Below are positions 51,175-59,265 of a DNA stretch of 64,000 bases, one piece after another. A program made the position numbers and the translations under genes. The DNA comes from Streptomyces sp. NBC_01314. GTDB taxonomy: Bacteria > Actinomycetota > Actinomycetes > Streptomycetales > Streptomycetaceae. Position 1 is the stretch's first letter; the number at the start of each line of letters is the position of its first letter. Location of the stretch: contig NZ_CP108394.1 of assembly GCF_041435215.1 (NCBI RefSeq), forward strand, positions 1,364,001-1,428,000, written 5' to 3'. The notes beneath the pieces are model-generated. The model ran no database searches. It was not told where the DNA came from and saw nothing but the letters and a program-made list of their open reading frames with translations.

Positions 51175-52197
51175 ATGCGGATGAGTGTGGTGGATGTGGG
51201 CTCGAAAACCGTAAGACTCGTGGTGGCGGACGCCGAGGGCGGTGTGCCGCTGCCGGTGCACACCGCCAAGTGGCGCATGCGACTGTCCGAGCAGGTGCCT
51301 CCCGGCGGTCACGTGCCCGACGAGGCCGTACGGCAGTTGTGCGACGCGGTCGCCGCCGCGGCCCGCACGGCGGAGCGATGGGGGGCGGCGACGCCCCTCG
51401 CGTTCGCGACCGCCGTGGTGCGCTCCGCGCCGAACTGCCAGGACGTACTGCGGGCCGTGCGCGCGGCGACCGGGGTACCGATCTGCACCCTGCCCGGCGA
51501 GGTGGAGGCCGAGCTCACCTTCCTCGGCGCGCGGCGGTGGATGGGCTGGCGGTCGGGGCCCCTCGCACTGCTGGACATCGGGGGCGGCTCACTGGAGGTG
51601 GCCTTCGGGCGGGGCCGGCTGCCGGACTTCGTGGCCTCGCTGCCGCTGGGCGCGAACCGGCTGACCCATGAGTTCTTCGACGGGCAGGACCCGCCGTCGC
51701 CGGAGAGCATCAAGGCGCTGCGGCGCAAGGTCCGCCATCAACTCCGGGACGTCTCCGCGCGCATCCGCTGGGAGGGGCCGCGCACCGCCGTGGCCACCTC
51801 GCGCACCTTCCAGCAGCTCTCCCGGCTGTGCGGATCCGCGCCGGGACGCCACGGGCCCTTCGTGCACAGGGAGTTGCGGTGCGCGGACCTGGGAGCCGCC
51901 ATCACCCGCCTCGCCTCCCTCCCCGCTTCCGAGCGGTCCGCCCTCCCGGGCATCTCCGCGCCACGGGCGACGCAGAGCCTCGCCGGGGCGCTGGTCGGGC
52001 ACACCACCATGAAGCTCGCCGGCCTGAAGGTCGTGACGATCTGTCCCTGGGCGATCCGCGAAGGCGTACTGCTGCGGCACATCGAGGACGGCCCGGCGTG
52101 GTGGTCGGAGGTGACGCGGGACGTCGAAGGCATCGGGTCGGCCGGTGCGAGCGCGGCGGGCCCCGTGCCCCTGCGCATCGCCGCACCGGCCCGCTGA
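51175..52197 (+). CDS. Exopolyphosphatase / guanosine pentaphosphatase (Ppx/GppA), about 340 aa
   Basis: ASKHA-fold Ppx/GppA protein. The phosphate-1 motif is SVVDVGSKTVRLV, with Lys where most have Asn (DxGSNxxRL), then ATAVVRSAPN, ELTFLGARRW and LLDIGGGSLEVAF (phosphate-2). It would hydrolyse polyphosphate ends or pppGpp in the cytosol. It resembles the shorter actinobacterial Ppx type without extra C-terminal domains. The start at ATG 51175 or the ATG 6 bp on fits the family opening; an ATG at 51112 is also open. It diverges from the acetyltransferase. Confidence 0.87.
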   Translation: MRMSVVDVGSKTVRLVVADAEGGVPLPVHTAKWRMRLSEQVPPGGHVPDEAVRQLCDAVAAAARTAERWGAATPLAFATAVVRSAPNCQDVLRAVRAATGVPICTLPGEVEAELTFLGARRWMGWRSGPLALLDIGGGSLEVAFGRGRLPDFVASLPLGANRLTHEFFDGQDPPSPESIKALRRKVRHQLRDVSARIRWEGPRTAVATSRTFQQLSRLCGSAPGRHGPFVHRELRCADLGAAITRLASLPASERSALPGISAPRATQSLAGALVGHTTMKLAGLKVVTICPWAIREGVLLRHIEDGPAWWSEVTRDVEGIGSAGASAAGPVPLRIAAPAR

Positions 52198-52224
52198 CCC
52201 CAACCCACCGAGAAGGAGCACCCC

Positions 52225-52410
52225 ATGACCCACCAGGACGAGCGGAACCCGGACGACAAGCCCGACACAGCCCTCAACGAGATCCTTCACGAGGCGGAGC
52301 GGACCGAGACCCGCGTCACCGACTCCGAGCAGCGGCGCCGCCGCCGGGGCGAGGCGGGCGACGCGATCACGCCCAACGAGCGGGCACAGGAGGAGTCCCA
52401 CCACGACTGA
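52225..52410 (+). CDS. Small charged hypothetical protein, 61 aa
   Basis: Unknown function. An ATG with an excellent gagaaggagcacccc ribosome-binding site encodes a hydrophilic protein rich in Glu, Asp and Arg (for example EAERTETRVTDSEQRRRRRG), with no hydrophobic core; it may be disordered. It follows the Ppx gene by 27 bp in the same direction and may be cotranscribed. Codon use is fully Streptomyces-like. Confidence 0.7.
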   Translation: MTHQDERNPDDKPDTALNEILHEAERTETRVTDSEQRRRRRGEAGDAITPNERAQEESHHD

Positions 52411-52598
52411 CGGGCCCGAACGCCGGCGGGACAGCAACCCCTTGGATCGCACCGCCCAGCAATGTCAATACATGGAAGGGGGAATTCACCTTTTCGAGTG
52501 TTGTAGATCTTGCGCCAGTCGCGAAAGGGATGGCCGGCTCCGCGTCGGGGTAGCTAACGGGATCTAATGCGCCCTACCCCTGACAAGGTGGAGCCGCC

Positions 52599-53060
52599 AT
52601 GACTCCGGATGCCCATGACCGTGCCGCCCCTCGGCCCGAGGGCGCGGCCACCGGGCCCGGCCCCGGGCCGGGGGCAGCAGCAGCGAACCCGTACGCCCGC
52701 ACCCTGCGGATCGGCCCGTTCACCGTGATCGAGGTCTCGGGCGAGATCGACGTGGCGTCGGCGGGCCTCGTGGCCGAGCATCTGACGGCCGCCACCACCG
52801 GGCCCGCCGAGCCGGACGTGCTCGTCGACCTGCGGCACGTCTCCTTCTTCGACTGCTCGGGCCTGCGCGTGCTGTGCCGGGCGGAAGCCACGGCCGCGGC
52901 ACGCGGCGGCCGGCTCCGTCTCGTCTCCGACCAGCCCCGGATGCACCGACTCCTGCGCGCCGCCCGGCTGCTGGGCCGCTTCCCGCCGCTCCCGGACCTT
53001 CCTCCCGTTCCCCCTCCGTCACCCCCGCCACCGCCCCCGCAACGGCCAAGTCTCAAGTAG
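52599..53060 (+). CDS. STAS-domain anti-anti-sigma factor-like protein, 153 aa
   Basis: A STAS domain spans residues about 33-135: FTVIEVSGEIDVASAGLVAE, cited by its GEIDVAS motif, then VLVDLRHVSFFDCSGLRVL. In SpoIIAA/RsbV/BldG the residue after the Asp is the phosphorylated Ser; here it is Cys86 (DCSG), with Ser87 next to it. Regulation by a classic RsbW-type kinase may therefore differ. The N-terminus is Gly/Pro/Ala-rich and the C-terminus ends in a polyproline stretch. The ATG has aaggtggagccgcc upstream. It is a possible client of the SpoIIE-type phosphatases at 30.9-36.5 kb. Confidence 0.85.
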   Translation: MTPDAHDRAAPRPEGAATGPGPGPGAAAANPYARTLRIGPFTVIEVSGEIDVASAGLVAEHLTAATTGPAEPDVLVDLRHVSFFDCSGLRVLCRAEATAAARGGRLRLVSDQPRMHRLLRAARLLGRFPPLPDLPPVPPPSPPPPPPQRPSLK

Positions 53061-53158
53061 CAGTTCAATGAAACGATTGAAGGACCTGCGGCAGGCACAC
53101 TCCGTTCCGGCCGACGCCGGCACGGAATCCGAGCGATACAGAAGTGGAGACGCCTGAA

Positions 53159-53350
53159 GTGAAGTTCCTTCTCGAAGTCGACCTGGACGGCACGGACTGG
53201 GACGAGGGCACCACCGTCCAGGAACTGGAGCGCATCCTGCGCTACTGGGGCGGCAACCTCCGGCACTGCGAGATCGAACCCGGGGACGGCCAGCCTCTGT
53301 ACGACTCCGGTCACCAGGAGGTCGGTCGGTGGACCGTCACCTCCGAATGA
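53159..53350 (+). CDS. Small conserved-type actinobacterial protein, 63 aa
   Basis: Begins KFLLEVDLDG after a GTG; an in-frame GTG at 53144 would add METPE. It continues with LERILRYWGGNLRHCEIEPG and ends EVGRWTVTSE. Similar short proteins with the RYWGGNL core recur in Streptomyces, but no function is known to me. It is not secreted (no signal). It is followed by a strong hairpin at 53378-53421. It stands after the STAS gene by about 100 bp. Confidence 0.75.
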   Translation: MKFLLEVDLDGTDWDEGTTVQELERILRYWGGNLRHCEIEPGDGQPLYDSGHQEVGRWTVTSE

Positions 53351-53377
53351 CCGGCTGAGAGTTCCCGGCAGGTGATG

Positions 53378-53421
53378 CCGGGGGCCGGCCGCGGCCCCAC
53401 TCCGCTTCGGCCGGCCCCCGG
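53378..53421. terminator. Bidirectional terminator with perfect 14-bp arms
   Basis: ccgggggccggccg (53378-53391) and cggccggcccccgg (53408-53421), loop of 16 nt. It sits between the convergent 63-aa gene and the protease inhibitor gene. Confidence 0.75.
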
Positions 53422-53546
53422 ACGGGATCGCGTGACACACCGCGACAGGGCTCGCGCTCCCCAGCCACGTGCCCTCGCTCATCACTCACGGGATCACGCA
53501 ACCCCGGTCTGTCGGCCGCCCGAAGCGGCCTCGTCCACGGAAACGC

Positions 53547-53981
53547 TCAGAAGGCGTACAGGACGCTCGCGGCGGAGTCCTTCAGGCACTCGTTGGCGAA
53601 GACGCGCTCGTGCGCGACGCGCTTGCCCTGCCAGACACCGTGCACGGTGACGACCACCGGGTCGTACTGCTTGCTGCACATCACCCCGGCCCGGCCGGCC
53701 AGGGCGCCGAAGTCGCCGCCGCTGCGGCGCAGTTCGGCGCAGGCGTCCACAGCCGCCGGATGCGTGCCGGAGGCCTTCGGCGCACAGGTCAGGGTGACCG
53801 CGCGCTCGGGGGTGACGGCGGCCGCGGTCTCGCCGTGGCCCATGGTCAGGACCAGGGCCGAGGGGGCGTAGAGCCCCGACGCGGCGGGCTCGGGGGCAGC
53901 GAGCGCGGAGCCCGTGAGGGGACCGCAGACGGCGGTGGCCGTCAGGGTGAGAGTCGCTGCCCAACGCGCGGTCTTCGGCAT
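53547..53981 (-). CDS. Streptomyces subtilisin inhibitor-like protein (SSI family), 144 aa
   Basis: A secreted inhibitor of serine proteases. A signal peptide (residues 1-28, ending SALAAP) precedes the SSI domain: [16 protein letters not shown], Cys66 and Cys81, the reactive loop MCSKQYDP (Cys102 to Pro108) and Cys132. By alignment with SSI (Cys71-Pro-Met73-Val74) the P1 residue is Lys104, predicting inhibition of trypsin-like proteases more than subtilisin or chymotrypsin types. The ATG at 53981 is preferred because GGAAGG lies upstream at proper spacing. It is a single gene. Confidence 0.92.
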   Translation of the reverse strand: MPKTARWAATLTLTATAVCGPLTGSALAAPEPAASGLYAPSALVLTMGHGETAAAVTPERAVTLTCAPKASGTHPAAVDACAELRRSGGDFGALAGRAGVMCSKQYDPVVVTVHGVWQGKRVAHERVFANECLKDSAASVLYAF

Positions 53982-54663
53982 GGTGTGCATCCTTCCGCTC
54001 TGCAGGAGTGCCCGGACGGCCCCGTCACATCTGTCGCGTGTACGGAGCCTGCCCGGACGGTGCCGGATCGGCGAGCGCGAGTCTGCCGGGTCCTGGCCCG
54101 GAGCACACATCGACCCCACCGGTTTCAGTAACTTTGAGTGTTGAATCAGTGGCTCGAAGTCACGGAGTTCGACCATGCGAACCCCGATTCTGAGCGGTTC
54201 TCGATCGCTCCATGATCATGAATGGCCGGATCTCCACGGCTGAGCAATCGGCCTGAAACATTCCGATTCCGCTCGCGACAACCGCCCGAACGGCCCCCGC
54301 CCGAACGGGAACGGTGGATGATTCATCCACTTCGATTCCGGAGAATGGATGAAGCACCCTCTGCTTCTGCTCGACGCGCATCCTTGACGTCACCCCCCTG
54401 CGCGGCTGGTACGCCCCCGAGGCATTTCAGACCTTTGCCCCCGTCAGCGCGGCGGGCACGGGCGACGTCGACAGCAGCGTTCCGTGGTCCGGCCGTGTCG
54501 GCGGTCCCGTTCCTCATCTGCTCGGCCTGTTCCCCCGGTACGCCGAACTCAGGACTCCGGCCGTGCGCGTGTCCGTGTACACGGCTCTGGACGGCGCCCG
54601 CCGGGCTCGTCAGGATCGTCGACGACGCGGGGCGTTCTCGACGGTGAGGGGCAGGACGGACGG
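53982..54663. other. Intergenic region with a possible degraded coding segment
   Basis: 682 bp between divergent genes. The first 200 bp carry the inhibitor promoter; an A/T-richer patch lies near 54120-54260. From about 54385 to 54610 a rightward frame without start reads DVTPLRGWYAPEAFQTFAPV and later LLGLFPRYAELRTPAVRV, with coding-like third positions. It matches nothing I recognise, so it may be a gene remnant. No tRNA or hairpin stands out. Confidence 0.3.
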
Positions 54664-55830
54664 ATGGCGAAGCACTGGGCGGACTTCCAGTACGAGATCT
54701 ACCTGGGCGGGATGGGCGGGGCCGTGCCACGGCTGCCCACCGATCTGACCCGGCTCGAGGAGCTGGCCGAGCACCGGCTCGGTGCGGGGCCGGTCGGTTA
54801 TGTGGCGGGCAGCGCGGGGGACGGCAGCACGGCGCGCGCCAACCGGACGGCGCTGGAGCGGCACCGGATCGTGCCACGGCTGCTGCGAGACGTGAGCGAA
54901 CGCGACCTGTCCGTCGAGGTACTGGGCCGTGCGCTGCCCGCGCCGGTGGCGCTCGCCCCGGTGGGCGTGCTGTCGATCGTGCACCCGGAGGCGGAGTCGG
55001 CGGCCGCGCGGGCCGCCGCCGCGCAGGGAGTGCCGTACATCATGTCCTCGGCGTCCAGCACTCCCATGGAGCAGGTCGCGGAGGTGCTGGGCGACGCGGA
55101 GCGCTGGTTCCAGCTGTACTGGGCGAAGGACCGTGAGGTCACCCGGAGCTTCCTGGAACGGGCGAAGGCCTCGGGGTACTCGGTGCTCGTCGTCACCCTG
55201 GACACGCCGTTGCTCGGCTGGCGGCCGCGTGATCTGGAGCGGGCGTACCTGCCGTTCCTGCACGGCGTGGGCACCGCCAACTACTTCTCCGACCCGGCGT
55301 TCCTGGCGGGTCTCGCCAAGCCGGTCCACGAGGACCCGAACGCGGCGGTGCTGCACTTCGCGGGCATGTTCGGGGACCCCGGCAAGACGTGGCCCGACCT
55401 GGCGTTCCTGCGCGAGCACTGGGACGGGCCGATCGTGTTGAAGGGCGTCCTGCACCCGGACGACGCCCGGCTCGCCGCGGACGCCGGGATGGACGGGGTG
55501 GTCGTGTCCAACCACGGCGGCCGGCAGGTGGCCGGCGGGGTCGCGGCGGCCGACGCGCTGCCGCGTGTGGCCCGAGCGGTCGGCGAGCGGATGACCGTGC
55601 TCTTCGACAGCGGCGTGCGCACCGGTGACGACGTCTTCAAGGCAATGGCGCTCGGGGCGGATGCCGTGCTTCTCGGCCGGCCCTATGTCTACGGTCTCGC
55701 CCTCGACGGCCGGGCGGGCGTGGAGCATGTGATCCGTTGCCTGCTCGCCGAGTTCGACCTCACGCTCGCGTTGTCCGGCCATCGCACACCGGCCTCGATC
55801 GACCGTGACAGCCTCGTCGGTGACGCCTGA
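54664..55830 (+). CDS. FMN-dependent alpha-hydroxy-acid oxidase, lactate 2-monooxygenase-like, 388 aa
   Basis: A TIM-barrel FMN enzyme of the glycolate oxidase/lactate monooxygenase family. Motifs include the N-terminal HWADFQYEIYLGGMGG region typical of lactate 2-monooxygenase, SSASSTPMEQVAE, WFQLYWAKD, LKGVLHPDDA (Lys for FMN) and the catalytic SNHGGRQVAGG (His, Arg), then FDSGVRTGDDVFKAMALGA for phosphate binding. It probably oxidises lactate or a related 2-hydroxy acid with O2, giving acetate and CO2 if it is a monooxygenase. It is monocistronic. The ATG lies close to gggcaggacgg rather than a strong ribosome-binding site. Confidence 0.88.
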   Translation: MAKHWADFQYEIYLGGMGGAVPRLPTDLTRLEELAEHRLGAGPVGYVAGSAGDGSTARANRTALERHRIVPRLLRDVSERDLSVEVLGRALPAPVALAPVGVLSIVHPEAESAAARAAAAQGVPYIMSSASSTPMEQVAEVLGDAERWFQLYWAKDREVTRSFLERAKASGYSVLVVTLDTPLLGWRPRDLERAYLPFLHGVGTANYFSDPAFLAGLAKPVHEDPNAAVLHFAGMFGDPGKTWPDLAFLREHWDGPIVLKGVLHPDDARLAADAGMDGVVVSNHGGRQVAGGVAAADALPRVARAVGERMTVLFDSGVRTGDDVFKAMALGADAVLLGRPYVYGLALDGRAGVEHVIRCLLAEFDLTLALSGHRTPASIDRDSLVGDA

Positions 55831-55904
55831 CAGCCGTTGCGCGCCCGCCGCCCGCCCCCGTCCCTCCCCCTCCCCCGCTCCCGACTTCGCTCTGGCGGCA
55901 GGTG

Positions 55905-56015
55905 CCTCCATCCAGGGGCTGCACCCCTTCGCCCCCTGCGGTGAGCCGTCGCGTGAGTCGTCGTCCGGGGGCAGGTGGGGCTTCTCTCGCGGGTTCCCCG
56001 CACGAACCGCACCCG
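55905..56015. repeat. Degenerate dispersed repeat between convergent genes
   Basis: Contains aggggctgcaccccttcgcc and gtggggcttctctcgcgggt-tccccgc, related to the units forming the giant palindrome at 45286-45515. It lies past the stop of the lactate monooxygenase gene and before the sigma/lectin gene end. Confidence 0.6.
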
Positions 56016-56033
56016 CCGCCCCCCGTCCTCCTC

Positions 56034-57947
56034 CTACAGACCGAGTCCCGTCAGAAGGTTCGGGATGTCGACAGACGTCAGGGGCAGCACCGGACCGGAA
56101 CCGAAGCCGGAGCCGGAACCGGAGCCGAAGCCGGAACCGGAGCCGAAGCCGGAGCCGGAGCCGGAGCCGGAGCCGGTGGCGGACTCCCCACCGGTATCCG
56201 TGCTCGTGTCGTCGCCCACCGAGAGGATCGATCCGCCCTGTCCGGCCTCCGGGGAGGCGCTCGGCTCGGCGGAACCGGACCGTTCCGCTCCCGGGGCCGG
56301 GGAGGCGTCGTCCGCGTCCGGCTTCCGGGAGACCGGCTCGGTCTCCGGTGTGGGCGCCTCGGAGCCGGAGACGGAGAGGGACTCGGGGCTGGCGATCACG
56401 CCGTCGGTGAGCCAGCGCTGCCGGCCGGAGTGGTCCCGGGCCTTGACGACGATGTCGGCCCCGGCGTCCGTGCCGATGGGGGCGACGGCGAGACCCTCGC
56501 CCCAGCGGGGCAGCAACTCGCCCTGCACGGTGAGGTCGTAGCGCACGTCGTCACCGCGCTTGGAGTGCTCGTCGGCGCACGTGCCGAGGACGACGACACC
56601 GGCGTCCACCTGGGAGTCCAGGCACAGCTCGGGGTTGGCGACACTGCGCACGAGGCCGTCCTCCTCGTAGGACCACTTCTGGGTCCAGCCGGAGTCGCAC
56701 ACCGCGAGTTCCGTCGAGGCGCCCTTCTCGGCCTTGCCGCCGTGGATGTCGAGGCACAGGTCGGCGGCCTGGTTGCGCAGCCGGGTCTGCTGGGGTGCCG
56801 CGGACCGTCCGGTCATGGCGGGCGGGGTCGGCGAGCCGGTGTCGGTGGTGGTGTCGTTGCCGGTGTCCGGAGCCGTGGCGACGCCTCCGGTGGCGCTGGT
56901 GGAGGCGGTGGGATCGGCTCCGCCGCCGTCGTCCGAGAGGAACGTGGCGCCCAGGATGGCCGCGATCAGTGCGCCCGAGGAGACGCCGACGGTGATCAGG
57001 GCCCTGGGGTTGCGTGCTCCGGAGGTGATCCGGCGACGCTGCTCGGGGATCTGGGAGAGCAGGCGGTGCCGGCCGCCGTTCCCCGGACGTCTCGTGTTCC
57101 CCTTCTGCGGCATGCGGCCGGGCCGGGAGTCGAGATAGCGCCGGGCGCCCCAGCCGAGTACGGCCTCGGCGATGACCCCGCCCAGCCCGCCCTCGAAATG
57201 GCTGAGTTGCTCGGCGGCGTAACGGCAGTAGCGGCACTCCAGCAGGTGCTGCTGCACATCGGGCAGCAGGGCGCCGCCGCGGCGAATCGGCACGTCCAGC
57301 AGCCGGTTGTAGAAGCGGCAGTCCTTGGACGGTGCGAGTTCCCGATGGGCGCGGACACAGCCCTCCCGGAATTTGTCGCGCGCCTGCTCCAGCGTGGCCG
57401 TCGCGCTGTCGGCGTCCAGCCCCAGCAGACCAGTGGGTATGGTTATCATTTCGGCTTCGACTTCGGTGTGCCACAGCAGGCACTGGGCGACCGCCGGAAG
57501 TGCCTGGAAAGAGCGCTCGATGAGCTTGCGATTTTCGGGCGTCATGGACTTCGCCGCCCGCATCCCGCGCCCGCCGGCGGGCTTCCTCAGGTCCGGCAGC
57601 ACATGGGAGACACCGCCTTCCGCGGACCACTCCTTGACCGTGTCACGCGCGGCCACCAGCAGCCGGGGCCGCAGGGCGACGCCCGACTCGCCCCGCATCA
57701 GCCCGTCGAGCACCCGGTGGAAGGCGGTCGCGGTCACCATCGAGGCGACACTGGACTGGGTGGCGAGACAGATGACGGCGTAGTCGTACGTCGACTGCCA
57801 GTGGCGTGCCATCAGCAGGGCGACGGGGTCGCCGGTGCCACCTTCCGGCCAGCCTCTCAGCCGGGCGGCGAGAGTCTCGTCGGACTCTCCGGGGACCGGG
57901 CCGGGAGCGGGCGGATACGTGGGGCGGGGAGGGTGGGAGGTGTGCAC
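56034..57947 (-). CDS. Sigma-70-like / zinc-finger / membrane / ricin-lectin fusion protein, 637 aa
   Basis: The N-terminal about 240 residues resemble an ECF-sigma-like region: helices around YDYAVICLATQSSVASMVTA and a region-4-like FQALPAVAQCLLWHTEVEAE. Next comes HLLECRYC, an H-x3-C-x2-C zinc-finger signature of anti-sigma factors, then a single membrane helix (ALITVGVSSGALIAAILGA). Outside lies a ricin-type beta-trefoil with RNQAADLCLDIHGGKAEKG and DSGWTQKWSY (QxW). The C-terminus ends in a Ser/Gly/Phe repeat (GFGSGSG units). The GTG at 57947 with aaggaa upstream is the preferred start. It may link carbohydrate sensing outside to control inside; function is unproven. Confidence 0.8.
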   Translation of the reverse strand: MHTSHPPRPTYPPAPGPVPGESDETLAARLRGWPEGGTGDPVALLMARHWQSTYDYAVICLATQSSVASMVTATAFHRVLDGLMRGESGVALRPRLLVAARDTVKEWSAEGGVSHVLPDLRKPAGGRGMRAAKSMTPENRKLIERSFQALPAVAQCLLWHTEVEAEMITIPTGLLGLDADSATATLEQARDKFREGCVRAHRELAPSKDCRFYNRLLDVPIRRGGALLPDVQQHLLECRYCRYAAEQLSHFEGGLGGVIAEAVLGWGARRYLDSRPGRMPQKGNTRRPGNGGRHRLLSQIPEQRRRITSGARNPRALITVGVSSGALIAAILGATFLSDDGGGADPTASTSATGGVATAPDTGNDTTTDTGSPTPPAMTGRSAAPQQTRLRNQAADLCLDIHGGKAEKGASTELAVCDSGWTQKWSYEEDGLVRSVANPELCLDSQVDAGVVVLGTCADEHSKRGDDVRYDLTVQGELLPRWGEGLAVAPIGTDAGADIVVKARDHSGRQRWLTDGVIASPESLSVSGSEAPTPETEPVSRKPDADDASPAPGAERSGSAEPSASPEAGQGGSILSVGDDTSTDTGGESATGSGSGSGSGFGSGSGFGSGSGSGFGSGPVLPLTSVDIPNLLTGLGL

Positions 57948-58494
57948 AGAGGGGGTTCCTTCCAAGGCACAAGATGGCACACGGAGTTGTGGCCGCCGAA
58001 AAGGGCCCTGGATTGGTGCGTACCTTTTTGGCGGGCGCCGGGAAAGCGGCCGGGGACCGAGCCGCACGATGGCTGTGTTCCTTGAGCCTTTTGGGCCCTT
58101 CGGCGACCGCAAAAGCCAAATGGCCTTTCCGGCCGGGCCATTGCCCCTGCGCAGGAAGTTCACCCTTGCACAAGTTACTCATGGCTAACAAGGCACTCGT
58201 GCAACATCCGCATCACTAAAAGCAGGTCAGATGACCGGTACCAATGCTTCCGCTTCGCAGAACGAACCCTTCCGCTTCCCTTGAATACTCAAGGCTTCAA
58301 GCACCCCGTGTGAATCGTACGCACATCCCGGCGGCCCGCGCACGCTCCCGGCGCACCGATGGTCCGTTGTTCAATCGAGACGGCCAACTCGGAAGGCCCC
58401 GCGCGGAACGGCGGCTCTCCCGCGCGAAACGGGCCGCCGACCTTGATCCTCCCGCCCTCGGTCGGCGGCCCCGGGGACGGGTGTTCCCGGCCAG
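57948..58494. other. Intergenic region upstream of the sigma/lectin gene
   Basis: 547 bp without a supported gene. It holds the promoter of the leftward sigma/lectin gene, with A/T-rich islands near 58160-58260, and the 3' flank of the toxin gene. Several small open frames here lack ribosome-binding sites and Streptomyces-like codon use. Confidence 0.4.
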
Positions 58495-58872
58495 TCAGAT
58501 CTGCCAGGACCGCAGCCGGTCCGCGGCCCCGTAGATGTCCGTCGTCCCGGAGATCAGATCGCGCGCGAGGTCCACGAGGGCCCCGTACGGCGGGTTGATG
58601 CCGACACCGCTGACGAACATGTACGCCACGGCTGTCGCGCAGGCGAAGCGGACGTTGGCGGCCGGCAGGGGCTTGAGCATCGCGAGGGTGTGCAGCAGCG
58701 CGGCGGCCCGCCAGGCCGGGTCGGAGTCGACACCGAGGCGCGGCGGGTCGACGCGGTGCCGGGCCACAGCCGCGACGAGCGCGGAGAAGTCGTTGATGCT
58801 GGGCTGCTCGGGCATGACCTCTTCGTGCCGCTGGAGCAGCCAGGGCACGTCGATGTGGATGACGGAAGCCAT
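58495..58872 (-). CDS. Fic/Doc-family toxin component with degenerate active-site motif, 125 aa
   Basis: A Doc-like helical fold is recognisable in FSALVAAVARHRVDP, WRAAALLHTLAMLKPLP, the motif region LKPLPAANVRFACATAVAYM and the C-terminal DLARDLISGTTDIYGAADRL. The Fic motif HPFxDGNKR reads KPLPAANVR: the catalytic His is Lys and the Asp-Gly are Ala-Ala; only Asn and Arg remain. AMP- or phosphate transfer to a target such as EF-Tu is therefore doubtful. It starts 3 bp after the antitoxin stop, the standard antitoxin-first layout. It may be an inactive or re-purposed toxin. Confidence 0.8.
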   Translation of the reverse strand: MASVIHIDVPWLLQRHEEVMPEQPSINDFSALVAAVARHRVDPPRLGVDSDPAWRAAALLHTLAMLKPLPAANVRFACATAVAYMFVSGVGINPPYGALVDLARDLISGTTDIYGAADRLRSWQI

Positions 58873-58875
58873 CGG

Positions 58876-59121
58876 TCAGACGGCCCGCCCTTTCATCTTG
58901 GCGGCGGGTTCGTCGTCCGGGAAGGCGGCGGCGAACTCGTCGGCGTGCGCGGTGAAGAATCGGCGGAAGGCCTCCGCGCCCTCCTTCAGCGCCCGGTGTC
59001 GCACTATGTCGGCCGCGGCCGCCTCGCGCACGAGCGCCTTCATCGACGTACCGCGCTCCTTGGCGATCTGCCGCAGGTCCTCTAGCTCGCGGTCGCTGAA
59101 CTCCACATTCAGAGCTGGCAT
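58876..59121 (-). CDS. Ribbon-helix-helix-type antitoxin, 81 aa
   Basis: Begins PALNVEFSDRELEDLRQIAKE, an RHH strand and helix, then RGTSMKALVREAAAADIV; the C-terminal half (FFTAHADEFAAAF) would bind the toxin. It pairs with the Fic-like gene 3 bp downstream. The promoter region holds TTACTCGTAA (about 59146-59155), a short palindrome fitting RHH autoregulation, and the gcaggtca-n7-tgacctgc hairpin at 59162-59184 behind it. Confidence 0.82.
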   Translation of the reverse strand: MPALNVEFSDRELEDLRQIAKERGTSMKALVREAAAADIVRHRALKEGAEAFRRFFTAHADEFAAAFPDDEPAAKMKGRAV

Positions 59122-59161
59122 GCGCCAACGTTACCTCGCGGGTACTTACTCGTAAATAGTC

Positions 59162-59184
59162 GCAGGTCACAGGGCATGACCTGC
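59162..59184. promoter_or_regulatory. 8-bp-arm inverted repeat upstream of the toxin-antitoxin pair
   Basis: gcaggtca (59162-59169) and tgacctgc (59177-59184), spacer cagggca. It lies about 40 bp upstream of the antitoxin start on its strand; a candidate operator or transcript boundary. Confidence 0.45.
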
Positions 59185-59195
59185 GGTACCGCAGC

Positions 59196-59233
59196 CGTGC
59201 GGCCGACGCCCGTTCCCAGGCGTCGGCCGCACG
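59196..59233. terminator. Strong terminator hairpin after the GH9 gene
   Basis: cgtgcggccgacgcc (59196-59210) pairs perfectly with ggcgtcggccgcacg (59219-59233), loop of 8 nt. It lies 33 bp past the GH9 stop on its strand. An 8-bp tandem repeat (acggtcac) at 59235-59258 adjoins it. Confidence 0.8.
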
Positions 59234-59265
59234 AGGTCACACGGTCACACGGTCACGCGGAGGAA

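Noticed and set aside
59235..59258. Short tandem acggtcac repeats as a CRISPR-like or att-like array.
   Set aside because: Only three 8-bp units without spacers, next to a terminator; simple slippage.
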